NCBI GenBank assembly: GCA_000310025.1
Contig: FN649734.1
Span: 4,055,345 to 4,099,324 of the forward strand
Reading direction: 5' to 3'
DNA length: 43,980 nucleotides
Source: Ectocarpus siliculosus
Lineage: Eukaryota > Sar > Phaeophyceae > Ectocarpales > Ectocarpaceae
Position 1 is the stretch's first letter; every line of letters begins with the position of its first letter. Both the position numbers and the translations under genes were made by a program. The notes under the pieces are model-generated. The model was not told the DNA's origin, searched no databases, and saw nothing but the letters and a program-made list of their open reading frames with translations. Positions 1 to 11,516 of the stretch are shown here, one piece after another.

Positions 1-560
1 CACCACACATAAGGATTCCCTCCCCCACCCGGAGAGGTCTCAAAAAAAGTTTTGTCGGGTAGGTGTTGGAAAAACAAATTGTTGTGCGCCCTTGTGTGAC
101 CGCCCAATTCTTCTCGAAAAAGTATGACATGACGAACTCGGTTTGTGCAGAGATGAACACTTAGAGTACAACTGGTACACTGCCCGACGAAGGAAAACCA
201 GCAGCACCGGAATGCGTTGGATTCCAGCTTACGGTTGCAAATTTTGAAAGAGATCGCTGTCACTGAAAAGGCTGAACGGTAAAATAGTCACCATTCATGA
301 AAGGCTGGCGCAGCTGCCCCCGTGCATACCGTCCAAATTTAGCTACAATACATTTATTCGGTATATTCTTCGATTCTCGAAAACGGTTTCTCAATCAGTA
401 TTGGGTGATGTCCCGCGGCGTTCGGCGCAAACAACCTTTCATGCGTCCGAAAACGCTCGCAGACAGAATGCGCTTGGAAACGTGCGAAACAGCCCTCCAT
501 CTCTTATGTGGGGCTTAAGAGGAAGGAAAGAGTTACGATGTAAACAAAAACTGTTCACAG
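1..560. other. No gene recognised
   Basis: Only short overlapping reading frames without family resemblance are present. I see no repeat, RNA gene or splice pattern that I can support here. Confidence 0.5.
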
Positions 561-1294
561 TCAGTACGGCCTCGTCTCAATCTCTTGTAACCTCATGCTA
601 CCACCAACGTCTTTGTTCATGCATTGCTCACCATCATCTACCGCATAGTCGTCTTCATCGTCGTCGTACCCGATGACGTCGTCAGACTCCGCGGAAGTCC
701 CGATAGTTGCGAACATTTCTTCTGCCTCCCTCAGGGACCCATCGAACTCGCAGTTACTAGATGTTGCGAGGGTTAAGTAAGTAGAAGGGCAGCTGAACTG
801 CTCGAACGTGGGTATCTCGTACGCTTCATCCACGCAGGCCATCACGCCATCGTCGACCACCGCAGCAACGCACACGCTTGCATCAAATCCGATGGCTTCC
901 ATGTCCGCAATGTAGCAGGCAATTCTAGTCCACGTGGGATAGTCGCTCATGTACGAGGACCCATAAGAATTAACACTGCCGCATACCGAGCACGTGCAGT
1001 CGTCGGAACCATCTTCTCCGGAACTTGCCGCCCACAAGCACCTGGAAGCGTCAAAACTGCCACAGCCTGTCCATCTGGCCAGGGTGTCCCCCGTATTCAC
1101 TTCACATCCGGCGCTGTCGTCGCACGTGCTACGGTCATCCCATTCCACCAGCAAGTCAGTGTCGAAAGGGTCCAGCGCTAACAACGTGCACCCTACCAAG
1201 CACTCCGAGGAGTCGCCGGAGTCGATCTTGATGAACATTATCAAGAGCCAAATACCGATGGTCCGAAGCAAAACCGTCAGAGGCAGCACGTCAT
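561..1294 (-). CDS. Cysteine-rich secreted or membrane-anchored protein, last exon
   Basis: A 242-codon open frame on the minus strand starts with a hydrophobic stretch (LPLTVLLRTIGIWLLIMFIK) that looks like a signal peptide or signal anchor. An acidic ectodomain with 15 cysteines follows, including a CTCSVC cluster, and the C-terminal part is very acidic (DDDEDD). No ATG lies at the upstream end. The frame is open back to a stop at 1317-1319, and a plausible acceptor (CTCGTGCAG, ending at 1295) puts the exon start at 1294, so the initiator is probably in an unseen upstream exon. The only alternative start is the internal ATG at 1238, which would cut through the hydrophobic segment. I do not recognise the family. 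The regular cysteines and leader point to export, but function is unknown. Confidence 0.55.
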
Positions 1295-1575
1295 CTGCAC
1301 GAGGTTGTAGGAACGTTCACGCAGTGAGGGTCAAGCGAGAATTTTCCACAATATCGTTCATGTGGATACAATACAGCGCATGTTATATTCATTATTCGCT
1401 TCAGTATTTCTAGGTGGTGGATAGAAAGCTGTGGTGAAGGTTCCATCGCTTCCGTAGATGGTACCATCACTTCCGTCCATGGAAGATTTCACGAATGCCA
1501 CAGACATCGCAGATGTTTCAAGACAAAATGCGGAAGTAGCGAAGACCTGTCATCGGCCTGTTCACGTTTCGCTTG

Positions 1576-1638
1576 GAAGTGATGGCAGCTTCCAGAGAAG
1601 TGATGGAAGCTTCCAGAGAGGTGGTGGACGCTTCCACG
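1576..1638. repeat. 21-bp tandem repeat, three copies
   Basis: Three consecutive diverged copies of the unit GAAGTGATGGCAGCTTCCAG plus A. The third copy is the most altered. Related GGAAG words occur just upstream. Confidence 0.75.
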
Positions 1639-1746
1639 CGATGTACTCTGTCTTCCGATGAACGCTTGACTCCAGTTTCGTGCGACAAGCCTTCACTTAC
1701 TTCTTTATGTAATGTGTGTTTCGGGGGGGGGGTCAGAAGATCGAAA

Positions 1747-1821
1747 GACCGGCGATCTCGATCTTCGATCTCGAATTAAGCGATCTAACATTGTCGATGC
1801 CGATCTCGAGAATCGCCGGTC
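1747..1821. repeat. Inverted repeat, GATC-rich hairpin
   Basis: GACCGGCGAT at 1747-1756 is matched by ATCGCCGGTC at 1812-1821. The loop is rich in CGATCT words. It could form a stem-loop; no promoter or terminator role is implied. Confidence 0.6.
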
Positions 1822-2296
1822 GGAATTAAAATGAGATCAGAAACTTTATTTCAACTACGACCTCGACCACTGTGTGATGGAACGTTGTTCGATCAGTGCG
1901 GGGCTGACTGTGCGGCTCTCTGGGCAAGTTGTGCCCGGAGATTCTGAAGCCCCTCGACCAGCCTATGATCTGTCTAAGGGCTTAAGTCTCTGATGGCGAA
2001 ATTCTCCAACCTATATCGAGATCCCCACGTTCCTTGACCCCCAAGATGGGCCGATTTCCGTATATTTCCTTGTTTTCGAGCGTTGGCGATATCGTGTTTC
2101 TCCTCTAACAGCAACTTTTTTTTTCATCGGTCAATTTGGTCGAAATTCCAACGATATATTTTCGAGTGGGGTTAAATGGGTGTGCCTCCTGCCCCCCGTC
2201 TGCCCCTCCTGCAAGTTTGGTACAAAAGCTTAAGCTTCTGACAGTATTTGAGAAACTCGTAAACAAGATATGAGTAGCGTTCACAACTTGACCATA

Positions 2297-2557
2297 AGAA
2301 TGTTCGTGCGTGGAAGTAGATTGGTCGGATTGTACCGATGCTGGCGGTTTCGTATATTGCAGATGGGAATGACATTGAGGGACACGACAGGACAGACTAT
2401 GGGATACGAGTTGCGGGCCCACTTTCGACTGGTTTTGGCCAAGCACTCCGTCTTTGTCCTACTCCTCTTTTCTGATGTCGACCCCACGATCTAATACATG
2501 CGGTTAACAACACTCTTTGGACTCTGGAGCTCACACAACATGAGCATATACAAACAT
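2297..2557 (+). repeat. Dispersed repeat copy A, interrupted
   Basis: The stretch from about 2297 to 2380 (GTTCGTGCGTGGAAGTAG onwards) is nearly identical to 4550-4627. The similarity resumes at about 2529 (CACACAACATGAGCATATAC), where copy B continues directly. About 147 bp (2381-2528) therefore sits only in this copy. No reading frame is conserved between the copies. Confidence 0.75.
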
Positions 2558-2640
2558 TCTAGAATGTTTTCTCCGGAGGCTCCCGTGATCTTCCGAGTTC
2601 AACTGTGTGGGGTGTGTGTGTGTCCAGTGGTAAGCAGCTT

Positions 2641-3210
2641 ACTGAGTGACACGACGCGCAGGTTTAGACCAGGGGCTCGAGTTGAGACGAGAGCCAGGGA
2701 TGCAGGAGATGATGGGCACGCTGCCATCGCTGCTCCGGGCCGAGTCGGAAGGTCAAGGCCAGGACGGGTCGGCGGCGTTGAAAGAGGGCGCCGCAGTTGC
2801 GGGGGAACTGGTGGTGTGGTTCTCCCCAGCAGTAACCAAGAGCTGCATCCCGCGGTGGTCGTCAGGGAGGGCGCCACTGCTTTGGAGGAAAGAGTAACAA
2901 TAGGCTGGGCGTAGAAGGCGTCCTGGTGCGGGCTGTGGAAGTCCCTGCTTAAGGTAGGTTTGGTCATGGACTCCAGAATACCGACTCTCTCCGTAGAAGT
3001 TGGCGGCGCTGTGTACAGCAGCGTTGCCTCTGGGGGCACTACAGGGATGATGCCACAGCAACCGACTATCCATCGAGGAGACGTCGGGCGAAGCGAGGCG
3101 GCGCCAAGGATGGTGCTGCTGACGACGGTGGGGATGCTATGTTGTGCATGTCCACCGAGGCACGTCAACCCAATCCGCTGTGGGAGCGGGAGGAGGGTAG
3201 GCAACAAAAA
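2641..3210. other. GC-rich segment with ambiguous coding potential
   Basis: Long frames are open on both strands here: plus 2646-2897 (LELRREPGMQEMMGTLPSLL in it) and minus 2753-3073 and 2599-3207. A possible acceptor (ACGCGCAG) precedes the plus frame at about 2663. None resembles a family I know, and I cannot decide which strand is coding. It may be one exon of an unrecognised gene or GC-driven chance frames. Confidence 0.25.
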
Positions 3211-4549
3211 AAAGGTCTTCCTGGCCCCGGTAGGCGGGGGAAACGAGAAGAAAGTTAGTCACGCGGGGCACCGCATGCACTTCACGTCAGCAGCGGTGAG
3301 CTCCACGTCAAGGCTGGAAGGGATGGTGGAGCCAAAGACGCGACAAAACCGTCATGTGCCTTTTCGCCACGCCGCAATACCGAGGGACATCGGTTGTGGG
3401 CGGGTGGGGAAGAGAAGCGAAAAGGGTACCAGCTGTGCGGTGGGTTCCGCGGGCAATAATCTTCAATTCTGGATGGTGCTGGAATTTAGACTATTTTGTT
3501 TTTCTTGCGTGTGGAGTTTATGCAACGATGAGCGTTTGTCTTTCACGAAATAGTCGCAGGAGAGGCGCTTTCCAGGGGTTGAAGAGATCGCTGTTTGTTG
3601 CTGTGTGAGGGATGCGAGGGTGAAATGTTCTGTTCCCAACGTCTACATGCTTGAGGTTCACGGAGTCATCACTTGTTTTTGCATGCCTGCGTGGTTGCAG
3701 AATAAGGGAGGGTGATGGCGTGCGCAGTTGTTTCGGAGAGTTTGATGCTACACGAGAGTTCATGCCCGGTCTGGAGACATTCTGCAACTTGAGATATTCT
3801 GCAACTTGACAGGGTCATGGTCGTCCACTCTTGATGCATGTTTGAGGTGAAACTATTTCGGTCTAGCACGTAGAACTATTTGATTACGGCGGGCGTTGTT
3901 GGACTCTCGGATGTTGTTGGACTCGCGGATGTTGTAGGACTGACTCTTCCGGTGAAGGTATGGTCGTATTTCCACGTACAGAGGCACGCTGTATCATTTG
4001 TCTGTTTTGTCTTTTCAGCGAATTCTGGATGATCGCCGTATGAACGTACTTCTAGGGCAATCAGCTGACAGAATAGTCTCTGGTGGATAAGATCTAACGA
4101 ACTTACGATATCCCAGGAGTTGGAATCTCATTGGGGTCACCTCTCTTCTAGGTAATGAAGAAAGGAAAAGCGCCTCGCCAGGGAGGGTAGAGCGCGCGTT
4201 GAATGGTACACTAGAGAGGGCGTATGAAGTCGTCCCCAACTTCTAGCCAGCTTGTGGCGCAAGGGAGGGCATAAGGCGCAGATTCTGAGTGTTTTCGTAT
4301 GGAATGCAGACAGCAGAGTAGATATCAGGTGCTTGTTTGTGGTTATTTGGCCAAGCTTGTCGTACAGCCTCGCCAAGGGGTGGTAAGGACGTGGTCATTT
4401 TTTTTTTTTGTGCCGCGCTTGGGCGTGTAGAGCGAGCCGTGAGGGCGGTGATATGATAATGTCTTGCCTTGATGCTGCAGTACGGCCGTTGGAACCATTC
4501 GTGATATGGAGGCATTGAGTTTCATAAGGCGTGAATAACCAAGGGAGGG
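3211..4549. other. No gene recognised
   Basis: Only short frames without domain resemblance. A brief GTTGGACTC-type direct repeat occurs near 3898-3930. Confidence 0.45.
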
Positions 4550-4656
4550 TGTTCGTGCGTGGAAGTAGATTGGTCGGATTGTACCGATTCTGGCGGTTTC
4601 GTATATCGCAGATGGGAGAGACATTGAGCACACAACATGGGCACATGCAAACAAGA
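4550..4656 (+). repeat. Dispersed repeat copy B, continuous
   Basis: Matches 2297-2380 and then, without the gap, 2529-2557. It is the uninterrupted version of the repeat, in the same orientation as copy A. Confidence 0.75.
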
Positions 4657-6976
4657 ATGGGTGCTCAGTCGACAAGCGTTCATGTACGCTAAAAACTATG
4701 TGGCCGCTGTTGGAGGCTCCATAGAGAAAATAAGAAATAAGCCTCGGCCTAAAACAGAGGTTCGTTAGTGCGGGCACCAACTGTATTCGTAGATCCTTCC
4801 GTGCCACACCGAACCGAAACGCCAGCCAAATGTTTTGTCGAACTTGCTTCCTTAGTTGCAATAGACACACTTTGCGAAGGTTTTACAGCGTATGCGTGGA
4901 GGGCGCGGAAACTATACGCTACCGAGCCGGCAGTGCATCTGGTCAGGGATGGGCTGGGGCACTGCTTGGAAGGGCTATCGTGACAAGGGCCGACAGTGTG
5001 TCTGCTGAGGGATGGGCTGAGGCATGAACTTGCATTTGGGGGGCTTCTACATTTTCTGTTGCCTCGTTTGGAAGAGGATGGACATAGTAGTGTAGGACCA
5101 CACGCCATGACGTCATCAGCAGGGGGATTGAGAGCTGCTTTTCAGACTCGACATATATTAGGAAACATAAATACAAACACAGAAAGACTATGTATGGTAC
5201 TGCCGACTCCTCTTTTTGGTACCAGCTGTCATCACTGTCAGTAAAATGGCTCCAACAGACTCAAAATGGGCCCAAAACCAGAAGGCGTTCTCTCACACGC
5301 CTGACTGTGGTTTTGTTTCTCAATTTCTCAAACGGGTAGTCTTTCATTGATACTATGTGAACCTTTGAGCAATCTCGAGGGCAGGCGCTTGTTCAACCAT
5401 CCAACTTCACTTGTACTAAATGTTCTCCGCCCAAAACACTCTGCCAATCGTGACCACCAAACCTACGATTGCAAGCAAGGTCGGCCAAAGACGCGTTCTC
5501 CGCTTAGGAAGCGCGAAACCGCAGGAAAGCTGCGATCGGTCAACGTTTCCATCCAGTTCAGTCGGACGACGCTCTACGGTTCGGCCCCTCACGTGGCGAA
5601 ATATTTTTCGCGGCCAACGCTGGGGAATTGTTTTCGTGTTCAAGTGATCAACGCATGATTTCTCCTCATGCATACACATGCACAATGTCTACTGGACGCA
5701 ACCTTGATGATGCAGCCCATCGTGCTCTCGAATATATGGTGGCCTATAGATTTCGAAGAGATCACATTGGAAGAATCGTTCGTGGTTTGGTTCTACGCGT
5801 GCTTGCCTTCTTCATAAACACCAGCTCACAGTTGTCATTGAAGATTGACATGCAGCTGCTGGGGGGTGTTCTACGTGTATGTTTGTTTCCGATCGAAAAG
5901 GTTGTTGCTCTTGGAAAGAGGCTCCCCGCGAACGTGTGTGTCGTTGTGCGCAGCAGCAGTGCAAAGCAACCGTAGATAGATGTAAAATATGCTTGTCATC
6001 AGTATACCCGCTCCCGCCCGCCACACACATTGGCAATATATAAGTAAGGTGATCGTATCTACACTGGCTCACATTTCGACGAAGCTTGGCGCATTGTTCT
6101 CCTCGTTCCGGTGCAGCGGGAAACCTGCAGGAGAGGAGACGGTCTATGTGCGTGCGTTTGCCAGCCCAGCAGGCGACGGTCATACGCATTCAGGCAAATA
6201 ATCACGGTAGCTTGCTGGCAGGTTGGTTATCAGGCAGATGAAAACATATTGTTCAGCTGCTTGGCGTTCGGATAGATTTTGCACTCTAATGGAATGGAAT
6301 ACCTCTGCCTTTCGACTGCGATACGTTTTTCAGACAAGGCATCCTAATATGCAAAGTTTAGAAGGGCCGCGAGGGAACGCGCCCTAGTTTTGCGCAATAG
6401 TTGCATGCGGCCTCTTGTATTCTCGTTGAAATTGTCGGAGAGACACGCACCACAGGAAGCAATGCTGGCATTTTTTTTCTGCAACACACATGCGCACAGC
6501 TTGCTGCATGTGCATACCACATAATTATGCTCGCCTCCTTTTCGGGTGTGATGTCGTGAGCTCATCATCCACGGAGCACAAAGAGGCACCGGAGCATGCA
6601 CGGGGCGTTGATGCGTAGAAGGAAAGCAGTTACCGTACAGTAGTTGCTTGTATCTGCGTCGGTGAAGAGACAGGGTATCTTACTACATATAGCTGCGCTG
6701 CCATTCATGATCAGGTGGGTCTGTGGCAAAGTATGCAAGTTGAATCATCCCGCAGCATCCTTCTATTCCTCAGTAACTTGTGGTACTTTGCAGTTGTAGT
6801 AGACAACGCTTGCTTGCATTGCCTGCGCACGTGTGTTGGTCATGAGCGGACTCCCCTTGAATTAAACGCCAAACTCTGAAGCAGGCGCGTCCTCTTCACA
6901 GGGAGTTTTCAGTTCTTTTTTAAAGAGAAGCTCCGCCGAGAGAAAATTAGTACCTGGTGTTGTATTGGTCTCCGTG

Positions 6977-7064
6977 TCATTGAGGCATTGCAAACTCGGC
7001 GTTCCTGGTTCCTGGTGTTCATACAAGAATCACCAGGAATTCCTGATGATCGAGTTTGCAATGT
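6977..7064. repeat. Imperfect inverted repeat ending in TTGCAAACTC
   Basis: CATTGCAAACTCGGCGTTCC near 6985 is answered by an inverted counterpart ending GATCGAGTTTGCAATG near 7060. CCTGGT and ACCAGG lie inside. A related segment occurs in inverse orientation at about 8982-9091. Perhaps a small MITE-like relic. Confidence 0.45.
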
Positions 7065-7269
7065 GTCTCCCGGGCTATTCGCCATGTCTGGACGCGCGGC
7101 TCGGAAATTTCAGAAGCTAACAAGCTGCGAGTAGTGTTTCACATTTGATCGTACCTAGCCTTGCTACGTTCAACATCTAAAGAGTTACTATCTATCAAAG
7201 TGTAACCAAGGCGCCAAGCTGATTGCTGATCTGCTGATATATTATGCACACACACGCACACCCAGCGGC

Positions 7270-7359
7270 TGTGACACAACAGCAACGTCTCGCACAACCG
7301 TAGAAACTCACCCGCCATATGGCCCAATCCCCCCCTAGCTATATGTGAAAGCACACCCA
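7270..7359 (+). repeat. Diverged local duplication, copy 1
   Basis: Shares ordered words with 7460-7556: CAGCAA, GTCTCGCAC, GTAGAAAC, CACCCGCCAT and GTGAAAGCACA. It represents an old tandem-like duplication about 190 bp apart. Confidence 0.55.
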
Positions 7360-7459
7360 GTAAGTAATAGGAATGCCTGAGAGTCGTCGTAAAATGTGCT
7401 CTTCTTCTTGCCGAAAATCTCTCGCAAATAATGTGGTGTGGTGGCATATGGGAGTCTTG

Positions 7460-7556
7460 CTGTGGAAACGCAGCAAGTCTCGCACTTCATTCAGTAGAAA
7501 CGTGTAAAACACACCCGCCATGGCGCAGCCCCCCACGGATGTGAAAGCACAACAAC
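7460..7556 (+). repeat. Diverged local duplication, copy 2
   Basis: Counterpart of 7270-7359 with several small indels. No open frame is shared by the two copies. Confidence 0.55.
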
Positions 7557-9123
7557 AGCAGTGAAGTGTTTGCGCATACAACGAAATTTGCTATACTGAT
7601 GCCATGTAATTTCTGTTACAAATAAAGTCTTTCCACTGTGTGCAAAAAAAAAAAACGGAAGACGAAAGATGATCCGCATTTGGCCGTGTAATCTCGCCGC
7701 GCACATACATGCAGCCGTGGAGTTCGAAGGGGTGAGGAAAGATGTGCACATGTGCACCTACATTTGATAATTGAAGCGATAGTCACACCACGCCCTGTCC
7801 TCCGAGATGTCGGCGATGCACAAATCCCTCCCCCTCACTGTCCTGATGGCCGTGCGATCTACCCGTACTGTCTCCACCTGCAGCGCTATATGAGCGCAGC
7901 GCACAACTCGAGCTCTTCCGTTTCGTGCTCATCTTCTTCCTCGCTGCCAACCAACAGCAGGACGCTGCGCACAAGAGGCAAAGCTGCTCATGCATCAGTT
8001 CTCCGGTGCTCATGGCGCCGTAGCGGCGTTTAAGGTTGACATCCCGGATCGGCCTCCTGGTTCTATCCATGGCTTGTGTAAGGGGGCATGGGGCGGGCAC
8101 TGGCTGCGCGTCTCGTAGCCCGCTGCCGTCTCGTGCCACAACGGCGCAGCAAGCGGGCCAAACTGACGTGGACCAACCAGCGCGCGTGGTCGTTCGGGTG
8201 GCAAATTTTGCTTGCAAATTTCTCTATATAAATGGCGGAATCTCAAGACATATTTAGGCAGAAGTCGCGTCGGAGGAACTTTAGATACCCCGAACTGGTC
8301 GTTACGAGCCAAATTTTGTTCTGCGCAAACACGTCAGTGTAGTTGCAGACCTGGCTGCCCGCTCTCACACGATGATGATGATGTTTGAACAAATTATTAT
8401 GCACAATAAAACGAAAGAAAACGAGCAAAAAAAAGTGGTACACTCTGTCTGGTGAGATGAAGAGACGAGTCTTGCTTCACAGCTGCAGCAGCGCAGTACC
8501 AACCATCAACAGAGAGCGGGCTTCGCAGGTTCCTAATGATATGTCATACATGGTGTCTTTCGCATGACCAGAATAGAGAGGGCGGTGGAAGAAGAGGGGA
8601 GTAAGCGGAACACATATGCATACGAGACCTGCCACGATATGTCATGAAATAACATGGTTGCCCACGTAACGGCGGTTGGTTGGGCGCTGTTTGCCGCTGT
8701 GCTGTTGTCCCTTTCCACACTGCGCTGCCTGATGGGCTCGTGTATTGTAGATATGTGTTTCTCCGCTACCTTGTTCATTTACGCCGGCGGAAGCGCTTAC
8801 AAGTGCCGATCATAGGTCTGATGATGATTGATGTAACCTATCTAGACTATGTGGCAGAGGGTGGATGTGTCGGCCGTTGGTGCTCCAGTTGAGAGAGCGG
8901 CGAGAGCGGGCACCGCAGTCAGTCGTGAAGATCCTTCCCGATGAAATCATGAAAAGTCATTTTTTCTGGTGATGGGACGCACCCGGAGTTTGCAATCCAT
9001 TCGGATATTTGGCTCTGTCCCCCCGAAATCACGAGGGCGTGTAAACAGCCGAATACACCTCCAACACCAGGAACGCGGAGTATGCAATGCGTCACATCTG
9101 TACCTAAACAAAATTTTGTAGGC

Positions 9124-9175
9124 CGTTGTCGTCGTCGTCGTCGTTGCTGTTGTTGTTGTCGTTGTTGTCGTCCCT
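9124..9175. repeat. (GTC/GTT)n trinucleotide tract
   Basis: Imperfect run of GTC and GTT triplets. It creates artificial repetitive frames on both strands. Confidence 0.8.
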
Positions 9176-9342
9176 TGTTCAAAAACGCGCTGTTCGATGT
9201 TTCAGCCTCCAGCTCTTTCGCGAGGAGGGAGACCAAGGCACACAAGGTGCTGTGCGTCTCGCGCCCAGCGCGCAGCGCGGCCGCGACGGTGGCGCAGTGT
9301 GCGTGAGGAGGTGGCGACGCAACCGGCTGCGGTACTCAAAGA

Positions 9343-9593
9343 TGTTTGTCGGCCGTACTCCGCGTACTTATCGGGTATTGTTTGTGTAGTGTATTAACTT
9401 CAGACGGTGAGGCATCGCCCGTACCCAGGGCGCTGTCGTGCTCAGAAAGGAGGAGTGGCAGCAGCAGGGCTGCTGCACACAACAAAAGGGGGCCCCGGTG
9501 CATCATCACCGTACCCCTACCAAAAAGGTTCTACACCATCTGCGTCACACTTGTACGTACGGCTACCATATCCAAACCATGTCCGTAGACCCA
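9343..9593 (-). repeat. Copia 3' LTR
   Basis: Begins TGTTTG and ends ACCCA, which fits TG...CA ends. It aligns with 13613-13861 throughout, with scattered substitutions and a CAG triplet indel. The complement of the interior beside it contains AGGGAGGG, a candidate polypurine tract. Confidence 0.85.
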
Positions 9594-9891
9594 CGAAAAC
9601 CCTCCCTGGTTCTTCACGCAAGTGACTAACCATCAGTGGGGCAAAAACACCCCGGATACGTCAATAAAATGCCAATACGGTGGAAACCCGGCGCCCGGGC
9701 AAAACCCCTCGAAAATAAACCCCATCCAACACAAACCATTGCTATCACGGCGGATCACAACGGCCGCACTTATCAGGCAGGCCAAGGCGAAGACAAGAAT
9801 GCGAGGCAAGCCTCCTACTCCTGCCAATGGGACACAGCCCGCGACAGTAATGCATCTTTCCCCGCATGGTATACATGACCTTCCCCAAGCG
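9594..9891 (-). other. Copia 3' untranslated interior
   Basis: Interior between the end of the RNase H frame and the 3' LTR. No conserved frame. It carries the candidate polypurine tract next to the LTR. Confidence 0.5.
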
Positions 9892-11142
9892 CTAAAAAAT
9901 CCTACAGAAACTCCAATTCATCAGCTTTTTCCGGTGGTACCGCAGGTTGCTCTTGCTAAGAGCCTTGGTGAGCATGTCTGCATGTTGCTCCGACGTCGAC
10001 ACAAATTTGATCGAGATGTCCCCTGACCTAAACAATCCACGAATGAAGTGGTACCGCACGTCGATGTGCTTGCTACGCGCTGAGCTAAGGGGGTTCTGCA
10101 CCAAGGCCATGGCCCCCTGATTGTCCTCAAGGACCTGAATGCTACCGCCACTGGTCTCTGGGGCAATAAACGAAAGCACTGCACGCACAAACAATGCTTC
10201 GTTCACACCCTCTCCGGCAGCAATGTACTCTGCCTCCTTAGACGACAAAGATACGATAGCTTGCGTCTTGCTACCGTGGCTGATGACGGTCCCTCCAACC
10301 CCTGTTGCCAGCCCTGACACCGAACGCCTATCCTCAGCGTCGGCATAGCTAGCGTCCACGTACACCGCCAGCCCCAGCCCCGATCCCCGTTTGTAGGTGA
10401 TCCCGAGGTCCCTCGTCTCTTTGAGGTCGGCGAGGATCTTCCGTATCGCCTTCCAGTGCCTCTCGGCAGGGGCATGGGCGTGGCGCGCTACCGCACGCAC
10501 AGCGAACCAGATGTCCGGGCGCGAGAACGTCGACACCCACATCATGCTGCCGATGGCCTCCCTCACTGGCCACTCCCCTCCACTCTCGTCATCTCGCTTC
10601 GGCCCTATGGGGGATTCTGTACTCAGCTCGGTCGACGCTAGAGCCCTCACGAAGGCGTCTGGAGAGTTGAGCACGAGGTTCTCCGCTCCCAGCAGGAGGT
10701 CCTCGGCCTCTTGGCGCGCGATGTTGGCCTCCTCCGCGCGCTCGCACAGCAGTGCTTGCACCGCCCTCGCCTCTAGCCCTTCCACCACGTCGACCACACA
10801 CGCGAGCATCCAGTGGGTGTACTCCTCCGTGCTGTTGATGGGCAGGGTGGGCAGCCCGGCCGCCGACGCATGGCGGGCGAGCAGACCTTCGGCACTCGTT
10901 GGCGACGGCGACGACTCGTACCTCGTGTTCCGGCGAGGGTTCTCCCTGAGTCGGCGGCTGGTGAGTTCCGCCGGCTCGCCAAAGCGGGCGAGCTTCCGTT
11001 CCTCGCGCCCGCGGAGCGCCGGGATATCCGTGTCGCTGCCGCTGTCGCTGTCACTGCCGCTGCCGCCACCGCTGCTGCTGCTGCTGCTACTGCTGCTGCT
11101 TCTGCTGCGGCGGTCGTCCTCGCCGCCGCCCACATCGGCCAT
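9892..11142 (-). pseudogene. Copia pol C-terminus: RT tail and RNase H
   Basis: A 416-codon frame. The first half is a low-complexity Ser/Gly/Asp linker (the serine run comes from a CTG-type tract near 11073-11105). It then joins directly to the RT C-terminal segment (EAIGSMMWVSTFSRPDIWF). RNase H follows with its expected acidic residues in YVDASYAD, SLSSKEAEY and VLEDNQGAMAL, and ends with SKHIDVRYHFIR and QHADMLTKAL. The RT palm is missing, so this is a deletion product. The RNase H domain itself looks intact. No ATG tied to a translation start is expected, because pol is normally made as a polyprotein. Confidence 0.85.
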
Positions 11143-11516
11143 CCCGGTCGACGTGGTAGATGGGGCGACGCTCGCACCCTCCCTGCTCGAGGAGGCACCA
11201 TCGCCAGCGTCGCCCGCGCCCGACTCCTGGGGCGCGGCCGGCGGGGCGCATCGCGCGCGGGCGGCTCCGCGGGCCCCGGGGTTACCGTCGTGTCAAGGTG
11301 GAAACCTCCATCCTCAGGTTCTCCCTCCGCCCTCCCTCCACCGTGGCATGACGCACCCTCCCCGCCCTCGTGCTCCCCAGTCGTGAGCTCCTCGGTCTCC
11401 TCTGCAATGGGAGGCAGCGGTGCTCGGGTTGACGTCCTGTTGGGGATGGGCTTGGATAGCCCCTTTGCCGTCGAGCACCCCATGCACTCCCGGAGCTGGC
11501 CCACCAGCGTCACCCC
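11143..11516 (-). pseudogene. Copia integrase zinc-motif remnant and linker
   Basis: Directly after the TAA at 11517-11519 the same frame continues GVTLVGQLRECMGCSTAKG, the CxxC half of the integrase HHCC motif. The histidines (HCAHGHSHEVLLKNTAKQ) precede the stop. Instead of the DDE core there is a Pro/Arg/Glu-rich linker, which then loses frame relative to the RNase H segment. Confidence 0.7.

Larger units (their letters stand above)
1300..2296. other. Non-coding stretch with small repeats
   Basis: No convincing gene. It holds a 21-bp tandem repeat and a GATC-rich inverted repeat, listed separately, and otherwise short random frames. Confidence 0.5.
4657..9342. other. Long gene-poor stretch
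   Basis: About 4.7 kb in which no frame shows a recognisable domain or a convincing exon chain. The longest frame (minus 7783-8217) is arginine, serine and cysteine rich without family resemblance. Supportable features are a diverged local duplication, imperfect hairpins and a trinucleotide repeat, listed separately. Confidence 0.5.

Noticed and set aside
994-1413. 139-codon plus frame
   Set aside because: Antisense to the better supported cysteine-rich minus-strand frame.
7783-8217. 144-codon minus frame
   Set aside because: Composition only; no domain, leader or splice support.
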